From: Rachycentron canadum
Lineage: Eukaryota; Chordata; Actinopteri; Carangiformes; Rachycentridae
NCBI GenBank assembly: GCA_038496675.1
Contig: CM076656.1
Coordinates: 14,458,638-14,522,637 of the forward strand
Length of the DNA: 64,000 nt
Direction of reading: 5' to 3'
This document shows, piece by piece, positions 34,480-45,790 of the stretch; the stretch's first letter is position 1, and every line of letters starts with the position of its first letter. Under the pieces are notes generated by a model. The model was not told the origin of the DNA. It did no database searches and saw only the letters and a list, made by a program, of their open reading frames with translations. The position numbers and the translations under genes were made by a program.

Positions 34480-37400
34480 TATAATAGTCACAATAATGAT
34501 AACTCTCAGTTCAGCTATGATAACCCTAATCTGACACAGGAAGTAATTCCTTGTCTTCCTCCTACAACAGTGGGATTTGCCACCATGGCTGCAGGCTGAT
34601 AGTGTCATGGGAGAAGAATAAGGGGCTTCTGGCCCCTGCAGTGCAGGGATTACGTCAAGACAATGTGCCTTTGTGCATTGTCTTTTTTTCTTTATCTGAG
34701 CCATCACACAAACTCATACGATAGGGATGCGTATTGTAACCATTTAATGGATCTGTAATTACACAGTTACAAGGTGTAAAGTGTCCCTCAGCCTGAATAG
34801 GGAAGATGTGGCGGCATCATATCCAACAGTGGCTGTCCAACATCTATGAATGAAGACTGTACATGTTTTCTTAGATTTTGCATTTTGTGATCTACACATC
34901 TTGACACACAGGACTTCTTATGTTAGAGTTATACCTGTACAGTTTGAGTGGAAACGGCACCCTGCACCAGGTACACTGCCTTCATATTGTAGTTCAACAT
35001 GCAGAAAAGCCACGTTTTGAAGCTTTCTTCAAACCACTCATCCAAAAAAAAAACCCCCAAAAAACACTGCATTTCTTTACAACCTCAGCAACACACCCGC
35101 TAAGCTCGTAAGTTGGATGAGCAGTTGTCGAGAAATTCCTCCGGTTTATAGTTAGATTCCTCCTAAATAATGAAAAAAGAAAAGAACAAGATGGGCCTCC
35201 ACTTCCATTCGTTTTTGAACATTGCTCTGAGGTTTCCATTTCATTGTTGGCGTCTCTGGCCCATAATGGAGTAATTACCGCTGCCCCTCGCAGTTTTCGG
35301 AGGGTAACTGCAAACCAAGAGTGACACTAAAATGATGCAGGGGATTACGCAAGGAGGTTTACGCGAGAACTGGGACAAAACCACATTCGCACTTTGTCTT
35401 AAATGAACAACTACAGCCACAGGGTCTTATCACTGACTCTCTTCTCTGTGACTGTGACAGTAGAGCTGGTTTTTGGACCAACAGCAGGGCTGCGATTGTA
35501 CTGGTCAATGAATGTGAGGCAAGGTGTTGGAACTAAACCAACTCTCCGGTGAATGACAGTTGAAAGAAGCTGCCGTGTCTTCAATGTGGTGGGAGACTAG
35601 CTGGTTTTCTGTGTATCTGGACACTCTTATTATAGGCTATTCTTTCCCTGGGAAAGCGGTCTATTAGAGCAGGCACACCGAGGGCTGTCCTGACAGGCCT
35701 GTGCTTGGCCACAGATGAAGAACCAGCATGTTTTGTCATGTGTCACTTTCGGTGGAGGCCCTCATGCCAGGGTAATACAAAGAGACGGCGAGCAAGCGAG
35801 GCGCGCAAGACAGAGGCAGAGGTGCAACATGGGAACAGTATGTTGAGTTAAATCTAACGCCATCTGTGTATTACATAACTGGGAGCAGCTTGAAAAATAT
35901 CAGCCCCATTACGCTGTAGCCTGAAATAAGGTGATGCTGTGGTAATGTCTGCATGTGAAGGATTACCCAGGGTTTAATTTTTTTTCAACGGCTACATATG
36001 TCAAAATCTATTTTTTTCTTTCTTTTTTGAGTGATGTACTCACTAAAAGTCTCTCTGAATAGTGTCCATTTCACCATTTAGCTGCCAACAAGCAGATTAG
36101 AGAGAAAGAAACGTCAAAACCGATGCACTCAGCGGTGGTGCCTTCAGTGCTTTACCAACCAAGAAGCTGTGGGCACCGCCACCTAAGGCAAATGTCACGG
36201 CTAATTCCAACATCTTCAGCTCAAACAGCAAGAGGCTCCCATAGTTTACCACTCATACATTCACGTCTGCGTAAAACTGTCAGAAAAATTGAACAGGACA
36301 ATGACATTACGCCAAAGAAGTTGTTGGATTCCTGTGCCCCTCGCTTCTGAAACCAAACCTATGTCACTGCAAAGTTGTCAGAAATGTACCCAATTGAATG
36401 AACATCACATTAATTTAACAGTTTGATAATCACAGCGTGTCCACAATGTTTGCATATTGTAGCTCTTACGTTTAAATTCACATCCACTGCCATTATGATG
36501 ACCGTGCTAATGCCCGACGAAGTTCGGCAAACACAATTTTTTGTGTGTTCTGCTTTGCTTATTCTGGTTTAATTGTATTTCGGTGTATTATTATTGCTTT
36601 CGGAGTTACTAAAATGATTAAAGCAAAATTCCAATCTGTTTCTAGCCACAATTCAACCACAGTTGGCAAATCTCGCAAGTACATTTTGACCCTGATGAAG
36701 AGACGATACATTAGATGCCAGAGTGTGGTTTAGTCAGTTTTTTTTTTTTTTTTTTTATGTGTTGGGGGGGGTAAAAAGGAGGACAGCATCCTCCAGAGAT
36801 GGATCTATTCTGTTGGCTGGCTTGCAGTTCTGTTACTGGCAGTCAAATAAGGATGCATGCTTTCTCCTTCTCATGCCACACACTCTGTGAGTTTTCTGTT
36901 CCTCTTTCACCACTACACATGTACACACTCATTTACAGTACGCACACACTGACATGTCTGAGTGGGGGGGGAGACACATGCCTGGCCCACAGGCAAATCT
37001 ACACACACACAAACACAGCATGAGCACACATACACTCTCACTTCTGGGCCTCAGGGTTGGGCGGTGGGAGTGGGGGTGTTGGTCAAGGAAGACAGCCATG
37101 ACTTTGCCAAAGGGAGTGAGGACAGTAGAGCAGAGGTAGGGATTTTAAGGGGTTGAGAGCTACAGAGATCAATGATGTGAAACTCTTCATTTCTCCCGAG
37201 TGCGCGAACATGCGTGCATGGGGCCCTAAGGTGGAGACATTATGCAGAGGAAAGCTCTACCTCTGAAGGATGGGCTCGTTTAACGGTGAGAGGCTATTTC
37301 CACTGTGGCTAGCACTGGGGTGGAAGGGTGATTAGGCAACGCGCACAGACACACACACACACACAAAGAAACACGTGCACACGCACACAAAATAAGCTGC

Positions 37401-38955
37401 CGGCGCATTGTGGGATGTCACGAAAAGACTGCTTTTACCCCGAACCCAACCCCCGCCGAGTGACATATTAACCTGGTACCCTCATAAACACAGATGCACA
37501 TACTGGCACAGACACACCAGTCTATACCCTCAGCATGTAAACGTAGGCAGGATGCCAGCATGATAAGATTACTGAGGTGCTTGGCTGAAGACGCTAGCTA
37601 CACCTACACTCCCTCATACAAATGCACACATACGAAGACATGCATGCATACGCGGGGGGCACGACAAAGCAGGTGTTCTGCATAATCAACTCAGAGGAGG
37701 CAGAAATCACATGAATTAAAGATTGATTGACATTTAGCATGTGTCCCCTTGTCAGGTTAGTATGTTTCTGTGGCTTGTTTGACACCCTAAAGACCCTTCC
37801 ATTTTCATTTTTGTCTCCGGTTCTAACCCCGTAATGAGTCATTGCTGTGTTTTTTTTTTTTTTTTTTTTTTTATGCACGTCTCCTCTTTTCCTTGCGCAA
37901 TACAAACGCTGAGAGGAAGTGATGAATTTTTCAAAACTCTCTTCATAATGCTGTTTACAGAATGTGGGTGGGCATGGCCTCAAGAAGCAGCATTATGCTA
38001 CTAAGGTCACTAATTGAACTCCCTGGAACAGCTGGGAAGCTCAGTGGGCTGGGTGGTGGGAGACACAGCAGCAAATGAGGCGCCTTTTAGCACGGCACTT
38101 ACTGTGACCTCGGCGCTGGTTTTTTCGAGGTAGCTCCCATGTGAGGATTCACGCAGCTGAACGAGTGGGTAGCATAGCAACTGAAGTGACGTATCTCTTG
38201 CAAACACTTTCACTGCGAGGAGGGAGAGAGGCTTTTACACGGTAACGCTGGATTCTGGCAAGGGACACAAAAGATTTTGGGCTAATTTTGAAGCCATGGC
38301 TTGATGGACCATTTTAGAAAGATGATAGCTCGGGAAATGGTTGCTTAATCTTTTGCATGGGGCAGCTCATTGTGAGAACTTTTACATTAGGCCTATTAAA
38401 AATAATCCAAACAAATGTAAGTTTTCAATGTCATAAATTATAGTTGTAAGGATATGACGTGACATTTATGATGACTATAAAGCAATGAAAGTATAATTAT
38501 TTTCTATGGTTTTATGGATTTGAGTTGTTAATTTATTCATGACTTTACAGCCTTCACCATACACGTCTGTTTAAACTGCTCTCGAAAATGCTTAAAGGGC
38601 TTAAAAAATTTACAGTAAAGCAATTTTTAAAAATAAGAAATTTTCTCTTTGGCAATATATGGAGGGTTGTTCCAGAATAAAAGGTTCACTAATGGATGAA
38701 ACACTGCAATGAAGGACTGCCCCACTCTTTTCACCCAAGTGAGTATTTCTCAGTCTTTTGCTAGGTCCCATTTTTTGTCTTCCAGTCATTCCCTTGCTCT
38801 TTGTGATAACTCTGTTATGTACATTCTTTCATGCCAACTAGAAAAGAACATGGAGCCAGCTACACAGGAAGAAGTTAGCTTCCAAAATATGAAAGTGAGA
38901 ATATGAATACCCTTGCCCTAAACATTCACAAGTGTAGGTATTTTTCATTTTCTAA
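34480..38955. other. Non-coding stretch, nothing recognised
   Basis: Homopolymers occur at 36740-36757 and 37851-37872, a G-run at 36964-36970, and a short (CA)n at about 37349-37365. I find no transposon motif or exon. The 129-codon frame at 37594 runs through a poly-K tract. Confidence 0.6.
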
Positions 38956-39007
38956 TTCACAATGCGCAAAGATATGATCAGCCTGTCTTCATTCACAATG
39001 TATTTAC

Positions 39008-39520
39008 CACAGTCCTTGCAGAAACTGTAAGTAAACCTCTTCTTAAAAAGCTATTCTTGATCTAAGTATGTTTGCCCACTATATACCTGCGGTGTAGCTA
39101 ACCTTCCCTTTCTCTCTAAGATCCATCAGAAACCTGTCATCAATCAATTGTGATTGATATGTGATATCCTTCATAACAACAGCTCGGCTGAGGATATTGA
39201 GTCAGGAATAAACTTATAGCATTCCACAGAGACACCCCTAGTTTAGGTTACCGGTGACCTTTTAATTGCGTGGGACAGTCTCCGTGCTGCATTTGCCCCA
39301 GTGACTGACACATCCCATTACAGAGGCCAGTACATATTATTGTTGCATGTATTTCCACTAGGTTCTGTGTTTGGACCACTTCTATTCTCCTTATATGTAC
39401 TTCCTTTACACAATATAATCAGGAAAAACTCCATCAACTTCCATTGTTATGTTGATGATACACAATTGTACTTCAAGCATGTTTTAAGGGCTAAAGACCT
39501 GGACAATCTTTCCACTATTA
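39008..39520 (+). pseudogene. LINE reverse transcriptase pseudogene, palm/fingers region
   Basis: This covers the reverse-transcriptase part of the L2-like element. Seen in order are KPLLKK, NLPFLSKI, the HSTET segment, GSVFGPLLF (conserved G-V-P-Q-G-S-V-L-G-P block, with PQG changed to PLG) and YVDD at 39448-39459. Active LINEs of this group usually carry YADD, so the catalytic aspartates persist but A is replaced by V. Stops follow FLI, INQL and INL, and the sequence between INQL and HSTET is shortened. The enzyme would copy LINE RNA into DNA at a nicked target, but this copy is dead. Confidence 0.82.
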
Positions 39521-39521
39521 A

Positions 39522-39565
39522 ACTATTATTATTATTATCATTATTATTATTATTATCATCATCAT
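39522..39565. repeat. (ATT)n/(ATC)n microsatellite inside the LINE
   Basis: ATT units with ATC at the 3' side. It follows the YVDD domain and marks a point where LINE sequence appears to be deleted. Confidence 0.93.
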
Positions 39566-39689
39566 AACCACCTCAGAAACACATTATCTAATTATATAGT
39601 TTGTCTAAATGGCATTTCCAAGACCTACACCACCAACTTAAAAAATCTCTTCACATCTGAAACATAGCAAAAAGCAGGCACTTCCTGTC

Positions 39690-40330
39690 TCAGAAAGATG
39701 CTTTTGTTACTTCTAGGCTGCATCATTGCAATTCCTTGCCATCATCCAACAATGTAGTAGACGTGCATATTCCGCAAACATGTACAGGTGCAGGACTAAT
39801 GAAACAATGTGAGGCAGGAAATGGGTCCACACAGTGTTCCTAAATTCCTTATTATCAGGTTTTTCCAACATGTCCCAAAAGATGCTCCACTTGATCCAAA
39901 ATGTTGCTGCACGTGTACTGACAAGAACTAGGAAAAGAGATCATATTTTCCCACATTAGCTTGTCTGCACTGCCTGCCTGGGAAATCCAGAGTAGAATAT
40001 AAAATCCTTCTCCTCACCCACAAAGCCTTTAATGGTCAGGCACCATCATAACTAAGAGAGCTCATAGTACCCCTATTACCCCAGTAGAACAATGCACTCC
40101 CAGAATGCACTTGTGGCTCCTGGAGTCTCCACACCTTCAGCTGTCAGGCTTTTCTCGTGTGGTTCCATCTTCCAGTTTCAGTCCAGGAGGCAGACGCTCT
40201 TTCTATTTAGGATTAGCCTCAAAACTTTCCTTTTTGATGAAGCTAAGGCTGGCTCAGGCTTGCCTAAAACATCTCCTAGTTCTACTGCTTCAGGCCCAGA
40301 CTGCCAGGGGGCTTACCATGATGCATTGAA
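39690..40330 (+). pseudogene. LINE ORF C-terminal region
   Basis: DAFVTSRL, LIQNVAARVLTRTRKRDHI and SLPAWEIQSRI-like segments are followed by KILLLTHKAFNGQAP and LKTFLFDEA. This is the usual C-terminal sequence of L2-like LINEs after the palm domain, in several frames. An apparent insertion separates CNSLP from the LIQN block (about 39750-39880). The 162-codon open frame from 40092 begins inside this region and then reads through the 3' untranslated part and an ATT array, so it is not an independent gene. Confidence 0.75.
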
Positions 40331-40384
40331 CCTCCCCCCTCCAACTTCCTGCTGGTATTGCTGCCTGTGGACCACAGCCATTTT

Positions 40385-40416
40385 AATTATTATTATTGTT
40401 ATTATTATTATTATTA
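40385..40416. repeat. (ATT)n microsatellite in LINE 3' region
   Basis: ATT units with one ATTGTT interruption in the 3' untranslated part of the L2-like copy. It produces the poly-Ile and poly-Asn frames seen there. Confidence 0.93.
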
Positions 40417-40756
40417 CCACTGTACAGCCTTATGTGGAGCCTGCATTGTGCTGTGTTCTCTTTCCTCTTGCTCCCTCTCTTTATATTTCTGCAAATAATC
40501 TTATAAAGAGTACGATGTGGACCCTCCCTATGTACAAAGTGCCTGAAGAGAACTTCTACTATGATTTGATTTGGCAATAAATAAATGAAATAATAGTTGA
40601 ATAATTAACCTAAATATTACCGAAATTGAAACACGGACAAGTGACACATTTGTGGCGCAAGAGAGATGCCCCAGCCTATAAATTATATTCCCCAGATGTA
40701 AGGGAACGCTTTTTGTACAAGATCCAACAAAAATCAAATCATCAGTTATTTTCATT

Positions 40757-40784
40757 TTCACTCAATATTTAAATATTGAGTGAA
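40757..40784. repeat. Perfect 28-bp palindrome
   Basis: TTCACTCAATATTT is followed directly by its exact reverse complement with no spacer, centred between 40770 and 40771. It lies about 170 bases downstream of the LINE 3' end. Confidence 0.96.
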
Positions 40785-40999
40785 GAGTGACCCTTGCAAC
40801 TGAAATTGTGCATCACAGCAATTTCTTCCAAAATAATTTCATTTCATTAATTTTTTTTCTTTTTCTTCTTGCATATCGTTCAGCGCTACTTCTATCTTCA
40901 GCCTTTGACCGAAATTGACTTGAGTTATGCATTGTGCTGAAAAGACTGTGGCAAACAACCTGTGCATCTCTTGATTATAATGTAGGCCTACTAGTCCGA

Positions 41000-41290
41000 A
41001 CGCTCCTTTGAAAGCCAAAGGTTCTCAGTCCGCATTTCAGCTACGGTGACCAGTGACAGTCACTGGCTCACTTTAACTATCCTATCAGTATCATTACTAA
41101 CATTTTTTAGATGTGACACCAGAAACTGGGGTTTGTGTCCAAAATCCTGTTTAGGTTTAGGCAACAGAAGTGTTTTGGGAAAGATCAGGTAAAGTTGGTA
41201 GCTTTGGTTAAATGTAAATTAACATGTCAAATTACAATTCACTGTGATCTTTTTACGTATTAAACCAAACCAGGACCTTTCTCTACCTTG
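41000..41290. repeat. Degenerate dispersed fish repeat with TTTAGGTTTAGGCAACA motif
   Basis: TGTTTAGGTTTAGGCAACAG (about 41149-41168), then GGGAAAGATCAGGTAAAG and AAACCAAACCAGGACCTTTC (about 41263-41282), occur in the same order as in a dispersed fish repeat I recall (TTTAGGTTTAGGCAACAAAA...GGAAAAGATCATG...CAAACCAGGGACTTTC). The copy is old. The left limit is uncertain. Confidence 0.5.
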
Positions 41291-41299
41291 AACCAAGTA

Positions 41300-44200
41300 C
41301 TGTAAAACATAGCTATTAAAAAGTTTAATCCTTCTTCAGATCAGATGTTTTGGATTTTACATCTCTCTGTCGTGTGTTTGCAACTTGCCACGTGCATATA
41401 ATTCAACATCGTTACATAAACAGACACATAATCCGACTGGAATTAAATTTTAACCCAACACCAGTATTTGCTGCTGCAGTTAAGTTGAAGAGGAACATTA
41501 TCTGTAGAAGATGGGGCTGCCTCCATAATGGAAAGCATCAAATAGCATCAAAGCACAATCGCATTTTACCAGCTTCTGTGTGCAGCAGATGGAAAGAGAA
41601 AAGTGTGACATTTAAAAAAAAAAAAAAAAAGCTAAGCTCTCTCCATTACAGCTGCTCTGTCACCTCTGACTGAAACCCACTGACAGATACAAAAACACTG
41701 AGGACAAAAAAAAAACATAAAAAAAAAAAAAAAAATCTATATATACACATGCAATAATTCTCTATGTGTCATTTTGAAGAAACAAAATGGCATTTGGAAA
41801 ATACCACCAGAGATTATGTTTGATCCTGATGTTGCCCAACGCACTACATAGTACAGTTTAGGGGATGGAGATGCAGGGAGAGGAGATGCTAAAGGAAGCA
41901 TATAAGGAGACAGCTTCTCTGTGAGTTGACAAGAAAAAAAAAAAAACACTGGAAACAGAGGAAGAGTGCAAGGTGCGGGAGGTGGAGCGAGGCAGAGACA
42001 GAGATGGGGCTTTCCAGCAGATGAAATCCATCTCCATAAAAATCCAATCCTCTTACTCTGCAATATGCTCCAAATGGACGGATTGACATAAGGGGTCGCA
42101 ACCCTGACCGTAACCCTGGCAACCATTCCACTTCCTTGTCCCAGCCTCACACCTTTCTCTTCATATCTCTCTTGGTTCTCATATCTCATCCCTCACTACT
42201 CTTACCTCCTCACCTCTCCTCCCCTCTTCCCTCCAATCATCCGCATTTCTATAAAATCTGCAAACTGCAGTTCACCCTGACATGTGCTGATTGTATTGTG
42301 GATATTAAAAGACATACAGACCATAACCTTTGGCCCTCGTTAACGGATAGTGGTTTGCCTCTTGCAGGAGAAAGGCTGAGGGAATTGTAATAAGTCCAAA
42401 CAGGAACTGCAAGTGGTGGGAAAGGCAACACAGGGAGTCTCACGCAAGAGCAGTTTCATATTCGTCTCCAAAAACTTGCTCCAACTCAGATTCAGTGGGC
42501 AAAATGTACATAGTTTCAGCCCGATAAGCGCCATATGTTCAGGAGTTCATGCATTTGCAAGGTTTCATCTTTACCATAATACACACCCCTGAAACTGCCA
42601 TATAAGGCGAGGGTCCTCTGTTCTGTTTCTGAGCACGTTTCATTCACAAACATGTTCTCAAAGACTAAAAATAAGAACTTCACACTGCAGAGCTGCAAGT
42701 CACATTTCAGCAAATCAGCAGACTTTGCAGTGTCAGTTCTGTTAGAGGTGATAGAAATTTTCTGGAAATAGAAAATATTAATAGCTGCAGCTGCCAGACA
42801 GCAGCTCTGTACTGCGAACGGGTTGCTTGTACGTCATGAACGGCCGAAACCTATGGCCGGAGAGATCTGAGCAAACCCGGGGTGTGGCAGTATGGGCATT
42901 GCGCCCAGCCCATTTTGTTGGCCTCAAAATTGCATGCACGTAAAAATCAGGTGCACGTAGTGATGCAAACGGGACGCGGGGACGGACTGGGCAACGTCTC
43001 CGCTCCTTTGATTGGTCGCATTTCGACACCCTGTCCCCAGCCTGGAGAGACGCCGTCACGATATGTATTCTAAATTACATTTTGGACATCTGGGATGAGT
43101 TTTTCATTTTGGATATCTGATATTAAACTTAATATTTTTATTATATTGACAATGTGCTTTCTTGACAAACCCGTAGCCAAGCTCAAGGTGAAGCAGTCAT
43201 CGATGCAATAATTGTTAGGTCTACGGTTTAATCTTCAGCTCCACCACACAGAAAATAGAGCACTACATGTACACACAAGTTACACAACCACAATTCTCCG
43301 AGACATCTACTGATTGGATGAAGGTATACAAGCCATCACCTCTGGCCCTGGGGTTTAAGGGGCAGGAGTGATGTAGTGATGCAGCAAGTACTTGGAGAGA
43401 AAGATGGAGTGAGAGAGACAGAGTGAAGGAGATCTGAGGTCGAAGAACAGATGATCAGGAAGGAAAAGGGAAGGAGGAAGAGCCAGCAGTGCTGGACAAA
43501 AACGAAGTGGCATTCCCAGCAGTTCGAAAACAAATCGAGTCTACACCTGAAGACGTTGACCGCATGGAAATGACCACACTCTCGTGCGCTTTGCGCAACA
43601 CTGACAAAGGCACCTCACCTTTTCTCACCTTTTACATGCTACCAGACCGTTTTAACTTCACAATGACTGACTGAATCAAGTTTTTTTTTTTTTGTTTCTG
43701 CTATGCATCGATTAAATATGCTGCAATCTGTTCCTCCACCCACATCCTGCAGTTTATTATTCTTGTGAGAATAATGAAGCATTTAACAAATCAAGCTTAG
43801 CATTTTCAAATTAGCGTGTCAAGCACTCTTGTGGCCTGAAAGAACAACACAATACTGATAATGTCCGATACATACCCTCCGCGTCTCCACGTGACCTTGT
43901 AGCATGAACAACCTTTACACTATATAGTGATGTGGGAGTGATCATCCTAAAAAGCCAAACTTATTCCCACAAGGCCCAAGTATTATGAATCTAGAAACAC
44001 GATCATCGTATTCTGTACAAGCAAAGGTGTACAAGCAAAGTAGAGCAGAGCTTGATACTGACAACAGATGAAAATTTGCATTTCTGACTGATTGGGGTTT
44101 TTTGTTTATTTATTAATCTATGAATTTATGCATTGATGCATTTACTGACCAAATAAATGAATAAACATATGTATTTATCATGTTTCTGACCGCTACTCAC

Positions 44201-45399
44201 GATTGTCTTTCAATAAATTCTGTTCTAACTCATTTATTTATACATTTGCTTCTGCCTTGTCACATTTAACACACATTTAATTTGAATCTACACTTTCCTG
44301 TCTTTTTGAGATTCATAGAAAGACTGGGGACTGACATGGCTGACAACAAAGGTAGAAATATTTGAGAGAATCAAATCTCCAACTATAAGCACTTCAAAGA
44401 TTAAAAAAAATAAATAATTTTTTTTCATTTACTTATTTAGTTTTTCTTGTGGGTGGCAAAAAAAAAAAAAAAAAAAAAAAAATCAATCAAGTCAGTCAGA
44501 CAGACAGACTAGCAGCTATTCCCTGGCTGTACTCTGTAGAGTGTGTGGCGGGAATACAGATTTCTTTTTTTTTTTTTTTTTTCCCTGACATGCTTTGTTC
44601 TGTTCTATTTTAGCCTCTTCAAACACTGGGAGACATCTCTCCATAGAAATGAACCAACCAGGCGAGTCTCCCCTGGCACCGAGAATTATGCAGCAAGTTA
44701 CTGGAGCGATGTTTCTACTATTCTCTGCAGTACATATAACACAGACGCTCACACACACACTGGGACAATCATATGCAAAGGCAAAATAATCCACACACAC
44801 AAACACACACATGCAGGCTCAATGAGATGCGCACACGAGCACAAATGGAAGCATGGCTCATTTGAAACAGGCAGGGAAATAAGAGCTGTGGCTGTTTGTT
44901 GTTAGTGCGGGTAAACAGACTGAATGAAGTGTTGAGCGGTCAGAATAATGGACACAGGCATGCGTCACCAGCACACTGGCTTGGTAAACATGAGCACGCT
45001 GTGCATTTTCCCGGCATCTCCATGCAACATCGGTAGGCACTGAAGTCATTCTGGTTTGCAAACATCCTTCCTCTTGCTTCCTTCATCACTTAAAGTGCAG
45101 TTTTCACAGGGAATCCTCCTCCTCCTCCGCCTCTCTGGGCCACTTCATTTGCAAACCAGCAGATGGAATGGACGGAAGAGGAGCTGGAACACACGAGTAA
45201 GGCCTGGAGTATCATCTGGACACTGCCGGCACAGCCATGAAATGGACATTGGAGTGATATTGGGTTGATATTGCCGACCTTACCGCACTGCTCAAGTGGC
45301 CAGCACAGATGTGTGGTCAATCAAAATTCGGGCGTGAAAGCAGCGCAGCGATAGTGACGAAAATGCAAATGTAAACTCAGGCGAAAGCAAGTTAACCCC
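41300..45399. other. Non-coding stretch, no exon recognised
   Basis: Contents are A-runs near 41612-41630 and 41718-41734, a CpG-rich block at about 42780-43075, a 14-bp duplication at 44014-44041, an A25 run at 44458-44482 and a T-run near 44565-44582. The 150-codon frame at 41737 and the 120-codon frame at 44543 resemble nothing known and run through homopolymers. Confidence 0.55.
44458..44482. repeat. Poly(A) run of 25
   Basis: Twenty-five consecutive A, followed by TCAATCAAGTCAGTCAGACA. Confidence 0.95.
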
Positions 45400-45790
45400 N
45401 NNNNNNNNNNNNNNNNNNNNNNNNNNNNNNNNNNNNNNNNNNNNNNNNNNNNNNNNNNNNNNNNNNNNNNNNNNNNNNNNNNNNNNNNNNNNNNNNNNNN
45501 NNNNNNNNNNNNNNNNNNNNNNNNNNNNNNNNNNNNNNNNNNNNNNNNNNNNNNNNNNNNNNNNNNNNNNNNNNNNNNNNNNNNNNNNNNNNNNNNNNNN
45601 NNNNNNNNNNNNNNNNNNNNNNNNNNNNNNNNNNNNNNNNNNNNNNNNNNNNNNNNNNNNNNNNNNNNNNNNNNNNNNNNNNNNNNNNNNNNNNNNNNNN
45701 NNNNNNNNNNNNNNNNNNNNNNNNNNNNNNNNNNNNNNNNNNNNNNNNNNNNNNNNNNNNNNNNNNNNNNNNNNNNNNNNNNNNNNNNNN
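45400..45790. other. Assembly gap, 391 N
   Basis: An uninterrupted run of N bounded on the left by AACCCC and on the right by CCCCATG. The length is not a round number, which suggests a size-estimated gap. Open frames crossing it are artefacts. Confidence 0.99.

Larger units (their letters stand above)
38960..40590 (+). mobile_element. Degenerate L2-like (CR1/L2/Rex group) LINE retrotransposon
   Basis: Motifs occur in the right order on the plus strand: SKPLLKK (about 39030-39050), ANLPFLSKI (39097-39123), HSTETPLV (from 39220), GSVFGPLLFSLYVLPLHNII (39361-39420), YVDDTQLYF (39448 on), DAFVTSRL--CNSLP (about 39697-39745), LIQNVAARVLTRTRKRDHI (about 39892-39950), then KAFNGQAP (about 40023-40046), and the C-terminal NPLF-like LKTFLFDEA (about 40222-40248). 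The 3' end resembles L2 tails: AAAGTGCCTGAAGAGAACTT, then GATTTGATTTGGCAATAAAT, ending near 40590. The 5' half of the protein, including the endonuclease, is absent. Two ATT arrays interrupt or extend it (39522-39565 and 40385-40416). Many stops and frameshifts make it non-functional. Confidence 0.85.

Noticed and set aside
40092..40580. 162-codon plus-strand frame as a possible gene
   Set aside because: Its first part is the C-terminus of an L2-like LINE and its later part is LINE 3' untranslated sequence with an ATT array.
41737..42189. 150-codon minus-strand frame
   Set aside because: It crosses an A-run and a purine-rich tract and shows no domain, so it is treated as chance.
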